Below are positions 11,807-22,869 of a stretch of 64,000 nt of DNA, one piece after another (the first letter of the stretch is position 1; the number at the start of each line of letters is the position of its first letter). Made by a program: the position numbers and the translations under genes. Source of the DNA: Tetracladium setigerum (Eukaryota; Ascomycota; Leotiomycetes; Helotiales); assembly GCA_031472005.1 (NCBI GenBank), contig PZJY01000002.1, positions 1,984,001 to 2,048,000 of the forward strand. Reading direction: 5' to 3'. The notes under the pieces were generated by a model. The model saw nothing but the letters and a program-made list of their open reading frames with translations. It did not search any database and was not told the DNA's origin.

Positions 11807-12488
11807 AGATAGACGATGTTTTTGGCAGATAACGGGAGGGGTTTAGTCTGATATTTGTTTGGGGTTGCAAGTCTTTCATTCATCGAAGCCAAACGGCTGA
11901 ATTAGCACCATATTTGAAAATTGACAATTTCAATACTCAGCTGCCACGATCCATACTTCTTTGCGAGTAGCGTTGACATGAAGCGATGCCTGCCTGTGAA
12001 TATTGCCGTGTTTCCCGTGGTCACCAGATTTTGTAGCGACTGTCGCAAACGAGAGTTTCGACGACTTTTTGAAGCCAGTCCGAATAAACACATAGCAATC
12101 AATCCGTAATATGCTATCCTATTTGTGAGTGATCTTGAGAGACATTTAAATATATATATCCAAGCAAGATTACTTAGAATGACGAAGATGTCCTGGCGGA
12201 ACAGCTGAGAGGAGTGATGAATGTTCCAAGCTGAGGTTTGGATTGGCACAATTGTGATCTAAGCCAGCCAAGCGCTGTGATTGGACATTTTGCCGCTGAA
12301 CGACGACCACATGCATTGTGAATACAGCCCCCTTCTCCCAAAAAACGTAAGTCCAAGGTAGGTCATATTTCTTTCAACTTCTCGTAAATTTCCTCTTCCT
12401 TCTTCTCTGTTCTCTTTCTGCCACACGTTTGGAAGGCACGTCTTGCTAGAATACGGAATTTTGGCCTCTCCAGCGACTTGCTCACATA
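11807..12488. other. Intergenic, no supported gene
   Basis: Spacer between two plus-strand genes. Holds the 3' UTR of the reductase and the promoter of the next gene; otherwise nothing seen. Confidence 0.4.
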
Positions 12489-13993
12489 ATGGCGTTGAAG
12501 CCTGGCGAAGATCTTGCGGCAACTCTGTAGCTGAACCCAAACCCCCACCATCAGAGAAAGCACCAGCTAATAGCGTGGTTAGATTTGCGGATGTTCATTA
12601 TTTCTACGGACAGCCAACAGCGAAACCTCCTCATCACCGATTCGATAAAGGTTCTTACGTTTACTTGCTTGAGAACCCAGCACAGCGAAAGGCGCGCGTA
12701 GAGATTGCGAACAATGCCGGGACTGCAGATCAAGATGCATTCGATGGATGTAGGCAACTCGAATCTCGCAGGATAGCAGTCGCTGACATTGGCAGACTTG
12801 GACGGAGTCCATATCAAGTACTCGTACAAACAGACAAATCTTGTTACGTTGACTGTAGAGAGTCCTCACGGCACACGTAATTCTGCCCTCGAAATCCCAG
12901 AATGGCATCTCCCAACCTTTGATCCAAAGAATGAGACCAAATATATGTACAAACTACACTCTCTTGATATATATTTTGGGCAAAAGAGGATGCGCTGGTC
13001 TTCGTGAATGCTGTTCGGAGAATGCTGCCGGCCCAGCAAGTCACAGTACTAGATGAGCCGGTCACGCCCGCTCCTCACCGCGATCCAATGAGTCCTGTTG
13101 TTCAAAAGTTAGAGAATGTAGCAGTTACAGATCCGTCCTACCAGCATGGCCAGACAAAGAATTCTCAGACCAGTTCTCTGCCATTTTTCGCCGGTCCTCC
13201 AGTTTCCACAACCCCACCAAAGGCCGAGGAACCTACCAACTTCGCACCTATGGCCTATAATCCTGCAGCACCGGCAGCACCAGAAGCCATCAAGCATCGT
13301 GAGAAAACACCTCCTCCAGAAGATGGAGCTGGAAATCCACTAGTTGCAGCAGCGACGGCAGATCATTATGGTCAACAACCAGGATTTCCAGGGCCTCCCA
13401 GTCAACACCCATCTCAAGTCGGCTATTTCCCACAATCAGGTGTGCCAGGGCCGCCCTCGAGCAAGCCACCAACATCAAGTACGCAGTCACCATTTGCGCA
13501 TCATTTCCAAAATCAATTCGCAGCCCCTCCAACACAACCGACTTCATCGAGTCCTTATGCCCAACAACCAGCTGCTTCTCCTCCACAAAACCAACCTGGG
13601 TTTCAACCACAGCAACAATTCACTAGCTTCCCACTTTCATCAACCGGTCCTTCGGCGGTAAGCTCGCCTGGAGCTTACTCTCAAGCTAGCCCACCCCCTC
13701 AACACGACCCCAATGTATACACCCCACCAGCAGCTCAAGGTCCGCCAGGTGGTTATGCGACTTTCAACTATGCGAACGCTCCATCGAGCAGCACAAAACC
13801 TATGCAGACACAGTACGGTATCCATGAACAGGTCTACAGGCCGACTGAAACCGAAAGCAACATCAAACATAACGAGAAGCCAGTTGCTAACACGGGTCCC
13901 AAACCACCCCAGGGAAAGCTTGAGGCAAGAGCTAGCAAATTGGAGAAGGGAGTGGGAGGGCTTTTCAAGAAACTAGAGAAGAAATATGGCTAG
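12489..13993 (+). CDS. Conserved protein with Pro/Gln-rich tail and C-terminal amphipathic helix (about 486 aa)
   Basis: Function not recognised. The only upstream ATG (12489, MALKPGEDLAA) is one base out of frame with the body; adding one base near 12521 joins them and also makes the exon phase fit the intron 12750-12795 (GTAGGC..TTGGCAG, GCTGAC branch). A second missing base in the T run 12974-12977 restores LHSLDIYFWAKEDALVFVN. The first about 200 residues look like a folded beta-rich domain (HYFYGQP, EIPEWHLPTFD). Then come about 250 residues rich in Pro, Gln, Ser and Gly, disordered in character. The protein ends in a Lys/Leu amphipathic segment, KLEKGVGGLFKKLEKKYG, which could bind membrane or a partner. 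Gene reality is well supported; exact frame depends on the two corrections. Confidence 0.7.
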
Positions 13994-14282
13994 TGCCCTC
14001 GATTTCTTCCATCGGCCTTTTTAAATCTACGGAATTGATTGCATGTGGGAAAGCAGCAGCGTATGTAGCGAGAACTTCAAGCGAATCTTTTGAATATATA
14101 AACGTTCAGAATTGCATTCTTTGTTGTGCGATTTGTTAAAGCCTTCTTTTTGTTTCCAAAAGAACACACCCGACGACCTTCAAGTGGGGCCGTCAAACCC
14201 TGAATTGCGATTCTGGTCACATTTAATTAGTCGCAAATGCGAAGCATATTTTCATATTTGAAATAACCACTGACCGATTTGC

Positions 14283-14967
14283 TTACACCATGTCAAGTAC
14301 AAGCATGTTATTCATTGCCATCATCAAACCAGCACCTCCGTCGAACTGCGCGCCGACCCCCGCGATGTCAGTTTTCCATCCCCAGAATCTGAGCCCAGCG
14401 ACTTGAGTGTGCCACTGCACAAGATCGCAATTGTCTTGTTGAACATATGTGTAATCTTCTACATCCGGTTCTGCTTGCATGGAAGAAGTGTTGCCTCGAG
14501 GCGACGAGACACAGCGCCATGAAATGGTCACTCTGTCGGATGAAGGGCTTGCACGTAGGAGGCTATTATTGCTCGCAGAGAAAGCTTTGTCACTCTCAGC
14601 ATCTTGGTGCGGGGGGCAGTGTTGTTGAGTAGAGGATTTTTGGTCAGACTCGAAAGTTCCGGCTCGTTGCGTGTCAATTTGTGTGGTGGCGTGGTATCCA
14701 TTCTGCTGGGCAAGAGTTGATCGTGTTACTGCTTTGTAGCGATATTTGCGGGTTTGCAACCTCTCTCCAGTGGCAGTGTCGATAATGGAGGAAGATTGGG
14801 TCGAAGCAGATTGGAAAGCTGTGGTTTGATCACCGTCGAGATGGACATCATTCGCTTTACTACTTTGAAATCAGCAAGACTCTAAAGAAACAGGTAACGG
14901 GATATTACTCTGCATCAGCAAGCTTTTTTGCTGATCCTCTTTCCATCTCTTGTTGCTGGGCTTGCAT
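14283..14967 (-). CDS. Orphan protein A, paralogue of the 16.7 kb gene (212 aa)
   Basis: No known family. Inferred structure: exon 1 at 14909-14967 (starts MQAQQQEMERG), 46 bp intron 14863-14908 (GTAATA..CAAAG, phase 2), exon 2 at 14283-14862; 639 coding bases in frame. The protein is polar, Ser/Thr/Gln-rich and has no signal peptide or membrane segment. Its C-terminal region shares a spaced motif with orphan B: QAEP-x2-E-x-YTY-x-Q, then WHTQ, then GAQFD. A TATATAG-like element lies about 75 bp upstream on this strand. The shared motif and shared intron phase argue that both are real genes from one duplication. I could not assign a function. Confidence 0.55.
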
Positions 14968-16700
14968 GGTGGTTACAGTTTGAATCCTGTTGAAGGCGTA
15001 GGGTCTTGCTCGATAAGAAGAGATGCACGATCGGCGGACTATATACCTTCTCACTCAGAGAAAGCGCAGTACTTGCATAAAAATGCAAGAAAGACGGTGG
15101 AACTATAAGTAGCAAGCGGGCGGGCACGATCATAGATGAAGTTTTATGGTATGGGCAGAGGCGAGTAAACAAAGGCGCGCGTGGGACTCCGGGGTCCTGT
15201 GCAACCTTCTAACATACTAGCAGGGCAATTCATGGAGAGGATATTGTTTGGAAGATTGAAAAGGGGAGAAGGGGAGAATGGGGAGAATGGGGGGTTGGGT
15301 TCAGCCTCTAGGAGATCATTATTCAGCATAGTAAGAGCGGAAGAATCAGAGGTTACCGGCACTCTCATTGCCACTCTGGCATCACAGCCACTGGATTTGA
15401 AGAAAGAGATCTACTTCATTGTCTCCAGTGCCGTGCTGTCACTCATTTACTCTGGTAACAGCCTTCCAATCACCCCTCCACCTTCACGCCAAACCCATCG
15501 CAGATGCAAAACAAACACCATTGCAGCAAAATTGCGCAGCAGTCCCGAGCCAACCATTCATTACTTTGCAAAAGGATCAAACGTCGGATCCTCAAAGCAC
15601 AGGCGCGAGAGGACGTCGAGCAAGACGTTCTTCCCCTTACGGATCGTGATGGCTGACAGCGAATGGATCATCCGTTGGGCAGCAGACCTTTGCCTACTCC
15701 TCCGTCATCTGGGGGATCCCCAGATTCTGTTGGTATCGCGGGGGAAGCATGGTGACTCACGATGTTTTATTTTGCGCATTGCAGCCCCGAACAGTCGGCG
15801 TGTAGTAAAATTCGGTGGCTGGTGCGGATTGAAAGGTTGCATCCTTTAAGGTATTTTCTGTCTGTATGGTTTTGGCAATGCTTTCCAACCCAAGTCAAAG
15901 ATTTTAGAGACATGGAGAACATGCAAGCGCTTTAGCGAGGTGCTGCCTCGAGTGAGGAATTAGGGGAGGTATGCTTACTATGAGACGATGATTCCAAGGT
16001 ACGATACTGGCTTCTTCATAAGTTGTGACAGCTTCGTAATGATGCTAAATTCGAAGAGTCGGTCGCTTTCAGGTGAATTGCGATTAGCGATGGCTAGATT
16101 GGAGCGAGTGCTCCAAGTGAGCTTTGCATTGCCTCATTGGAATTTCTGTGTTCTCCTTCGCCCGCAAAGTCCATTTTCCGAACATGCTTGGATCTGAAAT
16201 CGGATAAACAATAGTTTTCGAAACCCACGGCGTCTATTTCTACTCCCTGCTTTCTCCATACGGACATCCGTGAAGTAGAAGAATCGACTGGACGCCTGTC
16301 CATCATATCGGTGTGTCCCCGCTATTGACAATTGGGTAGGGTGCGGTGGCGCCAGCATCAAGAGGGGCCGATCGATGATCGCTGGACAAGTCTTTTGTTT
16401 GATGTTGAACTGCGAAGCGAGTTAAGATCGTTGGATCGAGGAAGGAATGGCGCATGTGAGCCCGCAGAATCCATGAATTTCAATTGTCATTTCTATTTTG
16501 GGGACTAAATTTCAAAAGTTCATTAAAAGAAATAAACGCTTTTCCTTTACTCCTCTTTCCAGCTATTTCCCCCTGAACTATCCGTTTCGTAAGCCATTCC
16601 TATCATTTGTTTTGAAAATTCCCAAAGTTACAACTCCCCGTCCCCTGCCAAGAACACGTGATCGCTAAACTCCTTGCCCAAGACTTCGAATCATTGCATT
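14968..16700. other. Intergenic, no supported gene
   Basis: Between the two orphan paralogues. A 222-codon plus-strand open frame (15181-15849) has no domain-like segment and looks like chance. Nothing else seen. Confidence 0.45.
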
Positions 16701-17422
16701 CTAGTTCTCTGTTGTTGGAGTATCAGTGTCCACGTCGAATTGAGCGCCGACGAAGGCAGTATCATATACCAAGTTGTAGTTGACGGCTTGGGTGTGCCAG
16801 TACTGGGTCTGGGCATAGGTGTACTGCTCATGTTCTGGCTCGGCCTGGATCGAGAAAGTATCTTCTCCATGTGCAAGAGTAGATGATGTATTGTAAGAAG
16901 GGATAGCAGTGTACGAAGGAGTATTGCCAAAGGTGGTGGAGGTGATGTCTTGAGTGAAGATTGCCTGTTGAACCCCGGCGATGTGTTGCGTCGGAGTGTG
17001 ATTGGCAGGTGGAACCATGGGAGTATAACCGCTGTGTCGTTGATATGGGAAGGTGGAGTTCGCTTCGAAGTTTTGGATTGGAGATGTGATCTCGTTGGTG
17101 GTGTTGGCATGGTGGTAGGATTCATGCTGGACAATGAGTTGCTCAGTCAAAGCCGTGTATTGATGAGGATGTGGTCCGACGGCAACGGTGGATACGGCAG
17201 GGACAATGGCAGAAGAAGCGGGCTCCTTCGCGGCATATTCCTGGACGATATGTCGCGGGTTGAGGTTTCTGTATTTGGGAACACTGGTGGTGAAGTGTAA
17301 GTAGGAGGAAATGGATGAGAAGTGAGTCTAGCCTACTTGACCAGACCTTCTCTGGCGTTGCTATCGGTGGGAGGTGGGACGGATACATCGACGGTTGGAT
17401 TAAAGCCCGACATTGCCGCCAT
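16701..17422 (-). CDS. Orphan protein B, paralogue of the 14.3 kb gene (222 aa)
   Basis: No known family. Exon 1 at 17337-17422 (starts MAAMSGFNPTVDVSVPPP), 53 bp intron 17284-17336 (AA|GTAGGC..CACCAG, phase 2), exon 2 at 16701-17283; 669 coding bases in frame. The splice choice is supported because it links two segments that read naturally (EGLVN to VPKYRNLNPRHIVQEYA). The middle is Thr/Pro/His/Tyr-rich and looks disordered. The C-terminal region carries QAEP-x2-E-x-YTY-x-Q, WHTQ and FVGAQFD, matching orphan A. Same strand as A, 1.7 kb apart. Confidence 0.6.
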
Positions 17423-18970
17423 GTGGAGGAGGATTGTAGAAGAGAGAATGGATTGTGAATAAGCCGAGATTGGGGCTCCTTGTATACAATAGAAGGTCAC
17501 GATGAACGAAGATAGAGCAAAAGTAAATGTGGATTGAGAAGAATATGTTTTGTTACTGCTTGTGTTCGCGAAGGGGAGGGGCTAGTATAGCAATAACTTT
17601 CAAGTTCAAGGAGCGGGGCTGCTGATATAAAGGTGGAATGAATGTATGTTCTTTTTGCAGCACATTCCACTCTCTGGGGGAAGCTGCTTCTTATGTAGAT
17701 GCATTTTGTCGAGAGAAATAAAAATTGTCAGAAGAAGGTCGAATTAAGTCGGTCGGTGGTGGTTGTGTAAGAAGTTCCTTCGCCAGTAGTACTTTCCAAT
17801 TAGCGAAATAAGAAGAAGCCTTGCCGTGCATGGCAAATACGGACCTAGCCTTGTTCATTATGGAGCCAATGAAAATATTCGATTGCCATCCAGAAAGCCG
17901 AGGGGCCAAGCATCGACTAGGGTCTGGGACGACGGCTGGACTTGAGAGACAGAAAAGAGGAGAGAGTAACCAAGCGAAGCCAATTAACGGCCGCTGCCGC
18001 ATGAGGCTGGCAGGGATCCGAATCCTTCCCAGTGCATATTTCTAGATCGAGATCCCGGTCTCCCTTCTTCAACGTTAATCGACTTGATCTGTCAATAAAC
18101 ACGTCGGCCGCACTAGCGAATCTTTGCCCCAAAATGTACGGTCTGTTGCGAAAGTATTTGTGGCCCATACCCGGTCTTTTACCAAAGCTTTATAAGGATT
18201 TCAGCTTATCAGCAGCCTTGGATTATGGTTAAAATGGCTTATGGGCAATACAAGTAACACCATAACATTAACATTTTGGCAGCCCTTTAAGGGTTATATT
18301 ATCAAATCTCTCATTGTACAAATTCATCTTTGTGCCTCAATATATTCACGTATGAAGTTTGGGGTTCAAATGACGTATCCTGGTTGTTTTGTTGCGAAAT
18401 AACAGGCCTTCTTTGCGTTATGGCGCGCGTCAAAGACTCAAACATGGCCACCTTTTCTTCTGACGGAGAACAAGGACACTAGCGGTGACGCCAATAACGA
18501 CTAAATACTCGACCACTCTCTCTCACCTATAACAAGCCCCCCCTCCGTGCCCTCCTACCCTCCCCCCTAGCGAGAAATGCTTGTGGGAGCTAGTTGGCTA
18601 GGTAGAGTATTAGTGGCCTTTAGGCGCAGTAGTCCCAGATTTCGACCACCTCCACCAAAACTCCACGCACAGGGTCGCGGACGCCAAGAACCCGGTACAG
18701 GTGCGCGACCAAACGGCAGTCTTTAAGTCGCGGCTTCCCGCTCGTCACTCTTCAAGCTGCTCGTCCGCCACCAACACCTGCCAAGCGCTGCCAGGCAGTA
18801 CTCGCAACATTCGCTTTCGCTCTTCTCCAGCTTTCAAGTCTTCTTAGTACTTGACACGACTGATACGTGTTACATGCACGCAGATTGGACGGAGTGGTTG
18901 CGGCAGTCATCCGCCGGAAGCTCATTGCAGTCGTCTCCACGAGAAGGAACTTCAGCCCTTCTTTTCTACT
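17423..18970. other. Intergenic, no supported gene
   Basis: About 1.5 kb with only short, unremarkable open frames. The start holds the promoter of orphan B. No RNA gene or repeat recognised. Confidence 0.45.
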
Positions 18971-19165
18971 TTGGTGGCTCAAACACTCAGATACCTAGGT
19001 AATCTTACCTTACGTATCGCAACTCTACAAGTGATTCCGGCTTCAATTCAATGCGTCGTCTCGGCTGTCTCCTCCCACTTCCACCATTTCGTCTACATCA
19101 GCCATTGGATGTTTTCCAAACTGACTCGATCAAAGCTCCCATCCCTACAACAATACCACCCACAA
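18971..19165 (-). pseudogene. Relic copy of the 3' end of the FAD monooxygenase gene
   Basis: This stretch aligns by eye with about 19,816-19,985, the last codons and 3' flank of the monooxygenase gene. Shared blocks include CAACTCTACAAGT, TTTCGTCTACATC and TTCCAAACTGACTC, in the same order and orientation, with small gaps and substitutions. The copy has no open frame of its own and no upstream coding part. It is best read as a decayed tandem duplication fragment. Confidence 0.65.
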
Positions 19166-19898
19166 ACAAGAATTGTGGATTGAAAAAGTATTCCGCTACT
19201 CAGGTTGGCGAAGGATAGCAGTTGGTATAGTAATAGCTTTCAAGTATCCAAAATGCAGATCTTCCGAGCGGGTTAAGCGGCGATTGTGTAATGCTTGATT
19301 TCTTGAAGCTCATTCATAAGGTAGGTAAGATTACATTGTGTTAAGAGGAGTGCTCAAAAGGAAGTTGCATTAAGATGCATGCCTCATGGCTTCAGGAAGC
19401 ACACGCCAAGCATCAACATCTCGCACGAGAGAGAAGTGTTGAAGACACGCCCTTCCTTGGCGGGACCATTCGTTTTCTCCTTTCTCCTTGGCGCGACGTT
19501 TTCCAAATCGAGTTTTGGTCCCTTCTTGGCGGGATGCTCTCACCAAAGCCAAAGAGAGGCACTAGCGATTTGTTTATGACCGCTTCTTGTAGCCCATGCA
19601 CGAGAGGGGAAAGGAGATGTAGAATGCCCAACTCCGCCCATAACCTTTGGGGCTTGTCGTCAAAGAAGTTAGCGTGCGACAATTTTTGGCTTCCTTTTGA
19701 TTTCTACTCTATTCGTGTTACGGAAAATGAAGTACAGCTACAGCCATAGGTGGTCATGGTGTTGGTGGTGTAATAATAGATTGAGTAGATCGGTTGTGAA
19801 TGGATGCCGTAGAGCCTCAAACACCAAGATACTTAGATTCATATCACAACTCTACAAGTAAATCCAGCTTCAACTCAACTCCTTTCTAAGCTCTCTGC
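19166..19898. other. Intergenic between relic and monooxygenase
   Basis: No supported gene. A 124-codon open frame (19375-19749) lacks coding character; it contains a repeated CTTGGCGGGA-like segment. Confidence 0.35.
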
Positions 19899-21286
19899 TC
19901 ATACGTCTACCTTTTCGTCTACATCGGCCAGTGGATGCTTTCCAAACTGACTCAAAGTCCCCATCCCTACACCAATATCACTCACAAATCTCGCTGTTCC
20001 CAGCACTGTGTCTTCCCACTCTTCAATCTTCATCTCTTCCTTGAAGACTTCCCGTAACAAAAGAGCATGCATGCTACCCTGCGCTGTCCCAGAAGTTGTA
20101 TGTGGTCGAAAACCTGCCAGCGCATCACCCACTAAGGCTACTTTACCATTCATAAATACCGCACGTGACGAGAGGTTGTCGGTGATAGCCTGAATAAACG
20201 GCGACTTGACTTTGCTCCAAGTCTCATAAAACTGCGGCGGAAGAATTCTAGCTGCCGTTTCTAGCTGAGTCTGTTGGCGGGCAGGATTTATTTTTCCGAC
20301 TCCAAGGAATGTGTATGTTGCACTCCCTCGGAATCCGTGAGAAGTTCTTTGGTGTCACCATAGTTCTCATACCAAACTATATTCATGAGCTGCTCCCCTT
20401 TCTCAAGCGTGCCTCGGTGGCCAGGAATTCGATACCTATTAACATCCAAGGTCAGCTCCAAACTCAATTACGCGAGTCACTAGAGGGAAAACACGGAAAT
20501 GTCAACAACGACACACTCACGTCAACACCTGCGTCCCCTCCCCTTGAAACATTACCACATGATCCCCCAGAAACTCCCCCATCTCCTTGCTCAATTCGCT
20601 CTCTTTGATCGTTCCTCTCCAAGCAACATATCCCACATATGTCCTCTCCGCCTCTGGCAACAACAACCGCCTCACAAGCGAACCCGGCCCATCCGCCGCG
20701 ACCACGAAATCAGCCAGCAGGCTACCTCCTTCATACACTACCTCAACACTTTCTCCACGATCAACAATAGATGTAACATTCACACCATCCCAATACCTCG
20801 CCTCCCCATCCGTCTCCACTTTCGGCGCTGACGCCACATAAGAACCTCCAACCCTCCATCAAAATTCGCCCTCAAGATTGTATACAGCAAATCCCAACTA
20901 CAACCTCCTGAATTAACCACACCATCTTTCACTCCAATTGCGTCTCTCGCGATGACCTCTTTCTTTACCTCGCCCTTTCTGTTCAACCACTTGAAATTTT
21001 GAATTTTCTGACTATGAAAGGGCGTTTTCGTACGGTCGAATTCGGTGAAGAAGTCGATAATGGGGGAGACTGAGTCTTTGTTTTTGGAAAGTGCTTTGAA
21101 GGCCGCGTTGATGGGAGGGATGACGGGAATAGATGCAATACCTGCGCCCTGGTCGATGAGTCTGGATGAGGGTGTGCGTTCGAGGATTGTGACGTTGTGA
21201 CCGAGGCAGATGAGGGGTATTGCTGTGAACAGACCGGCTAGGGAACCGCCTACAACGACGATATGCTTTGGCTTGGTTGAAGTCAT
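19899..21286 (-). CDS. Class A FAD-dependent aromatic monooxygenase (434 aa)
   Basis: Flavoprotein hydroxylase of the salicylate / 2,6-dihydroxypyridine hydroxylase type: NAD(P)H-dependent ring hydroxylation. The N-terminal FAD dinucleotide motif is VVVGGSLAGLFTA. The mid-protein NAD(P)H/FAD motif is FVVAADGPGS, and the second FAD-ribityl (GD) motif is KVALVGDALAGFRPHTTSG. The start at 21286 (MTSTKPKHIVVVGG) is preferred over an upstream ATG at 21376. Two exons, 20521-21286 and 19899-20435, flank an 85 bp intron (GTGAGT..TTAATAG). The raw frame breaks twice. One added base at the CCC run 20852-20854 restores FDGGVGGSYVASAPK; another at 20302-20303 restores HSLGVGKINPA. With both, 1,305 bases are in frame. 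Substrate unknown. Confidence 0.8.
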
Positions 21287-22869
21287 ATCTACAAATTTCA
21301 AACGATATAACAAGTCTTTGAGGTATGAAGAAGATTCAATGACAACTGTTGATGGTCGTGCTAAATTAAGATACAACTGAGAAGTTACTTTAAGACCTCA
21401 CACTCTCAGATCGTCCTTCCTAACAGGTTTATATAGATTCCTGGCATGTCATCAATTCGTATTTGTATACGTATGTGAACTCCATTTTTGACTGTTTAAA
21501 GCTGTTTTAGCAGAGATGTCCCGGTTCGCTCGGCTTGCGGGATTAAAGCTTATTAGTTGCCAACGTGAGCGCTTGGATTAATAATATTTTGTTTCCACTC
21601 TTACGTGAGAGTAGGTGAGACCTAAGCTCGACTTACGGATCGCAGGTGCCGGGTCAGAGAACTACGCCAAGGCGGTTCTCTTCAGAAATACGATATCTTT
21701 GGTTGGTACCACACGAAAACTCACGATCCTCAAAATCCGAGTATTTGAATTATCACGATCTTACATGGTGACGTTATGGGTGTACCTAAGATGGTCTTTA
21801 TTTTTTTCATCATGAATTTATGTCGGGAACAAAGGAATGGCAGAACGATATTTAACTGGCCCGAAATTGTCCGTTGAAAGGTGAATAAAATACTTAGCAT
21901 GCAGCTGTGGAAGCGATATCACGAAAAGAGGTCGTCTAAAATCTAATTTAACTTATTGAAAAAATAGCAATAATAATGAATATAGCTCACGTGGCAGAAG
22001 GATCTCACTAACTGAGCTCAAGCCGTACAGAACTCACCTGCTACGAGTAACCTGCGAAGGAAGGCACAATCTCCTGGCACCTATCATTCTCCGATAGTGC
22101 GTGAAATAAGTGCACCTCGTGGAGATAAAGTATGTCCTATATACTGCCAATTAAATGACTGAAGTAAATGGATTCGCTATTAAGAGTTGTATCTCTGATG
22201 TTGGCATTGGAGTGTACAAAGAAAGCTCGTAGGCTCGTAGATATCTACCTACCTAGGTTTTCATGCCAGAAAAGATGCATGGGATGCATATCTCAGAACG
22301 ACAACACGCTAATTGATGTTATAGGCTTGGTATATCGTACAACATCAGTCCAACTTTTATTCCAACATCCTTCTCGCCTGCTCCTCTTTAACTTGTAATC
22401 ACCCAATGCTTCTGACTACTATCCCAATGTCAATATCTACAGCTGCTCCTCGCATATCTCCATGGAGAACTGGAGAAACGTGCCTACCTATCTATGCAGC
22501 GAGAAACACTGGCCACCATAGCTCCATGACCAAAACGAAAACCAGCTGAATAGCGCCAATATTTACCCATCACACGGGATGGCGGCCATTTGCCAGGAAG
22601 GGCTTCTATATTGCGTTGTGATACACATAGATATAGCGATATCCCCGAGATGTTAAGGTGCCATCACACAAATCGTGGAAGGCAGGGACTTCATTTGTAA
22701 TTTGCTAAGGTACCTAAATAAGTATACGATCATACAGAAGACAACATTCCAGCTTTTGGGGAGGCAAAAGAAAAAGAGTATGGCTGAGGATGCTGCGCTA
22801 CCTCTTCAGAAGTCCAACCTCTACTCCTCCAGCAATAAAAATGCTGACTATTTGAACAAGAAGCATCAA
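21287..22869. other. Intergenic, AT-rich, no supported gene
   Basis: Upstream of the monooxygenase and of the PDR transporter remnant. I searched both strands here for the missing first nucleotide-binding domain of the transporter (Walker A, signature, Walker B) and found none. Confidence 0.45.

Noticed and set aside
15181..15849. 222-codon plus-strand open frame between the orphan paralogues
   Set aside because: No domain-like sequence, odd composition, and no splice or start context support; chance open frame.
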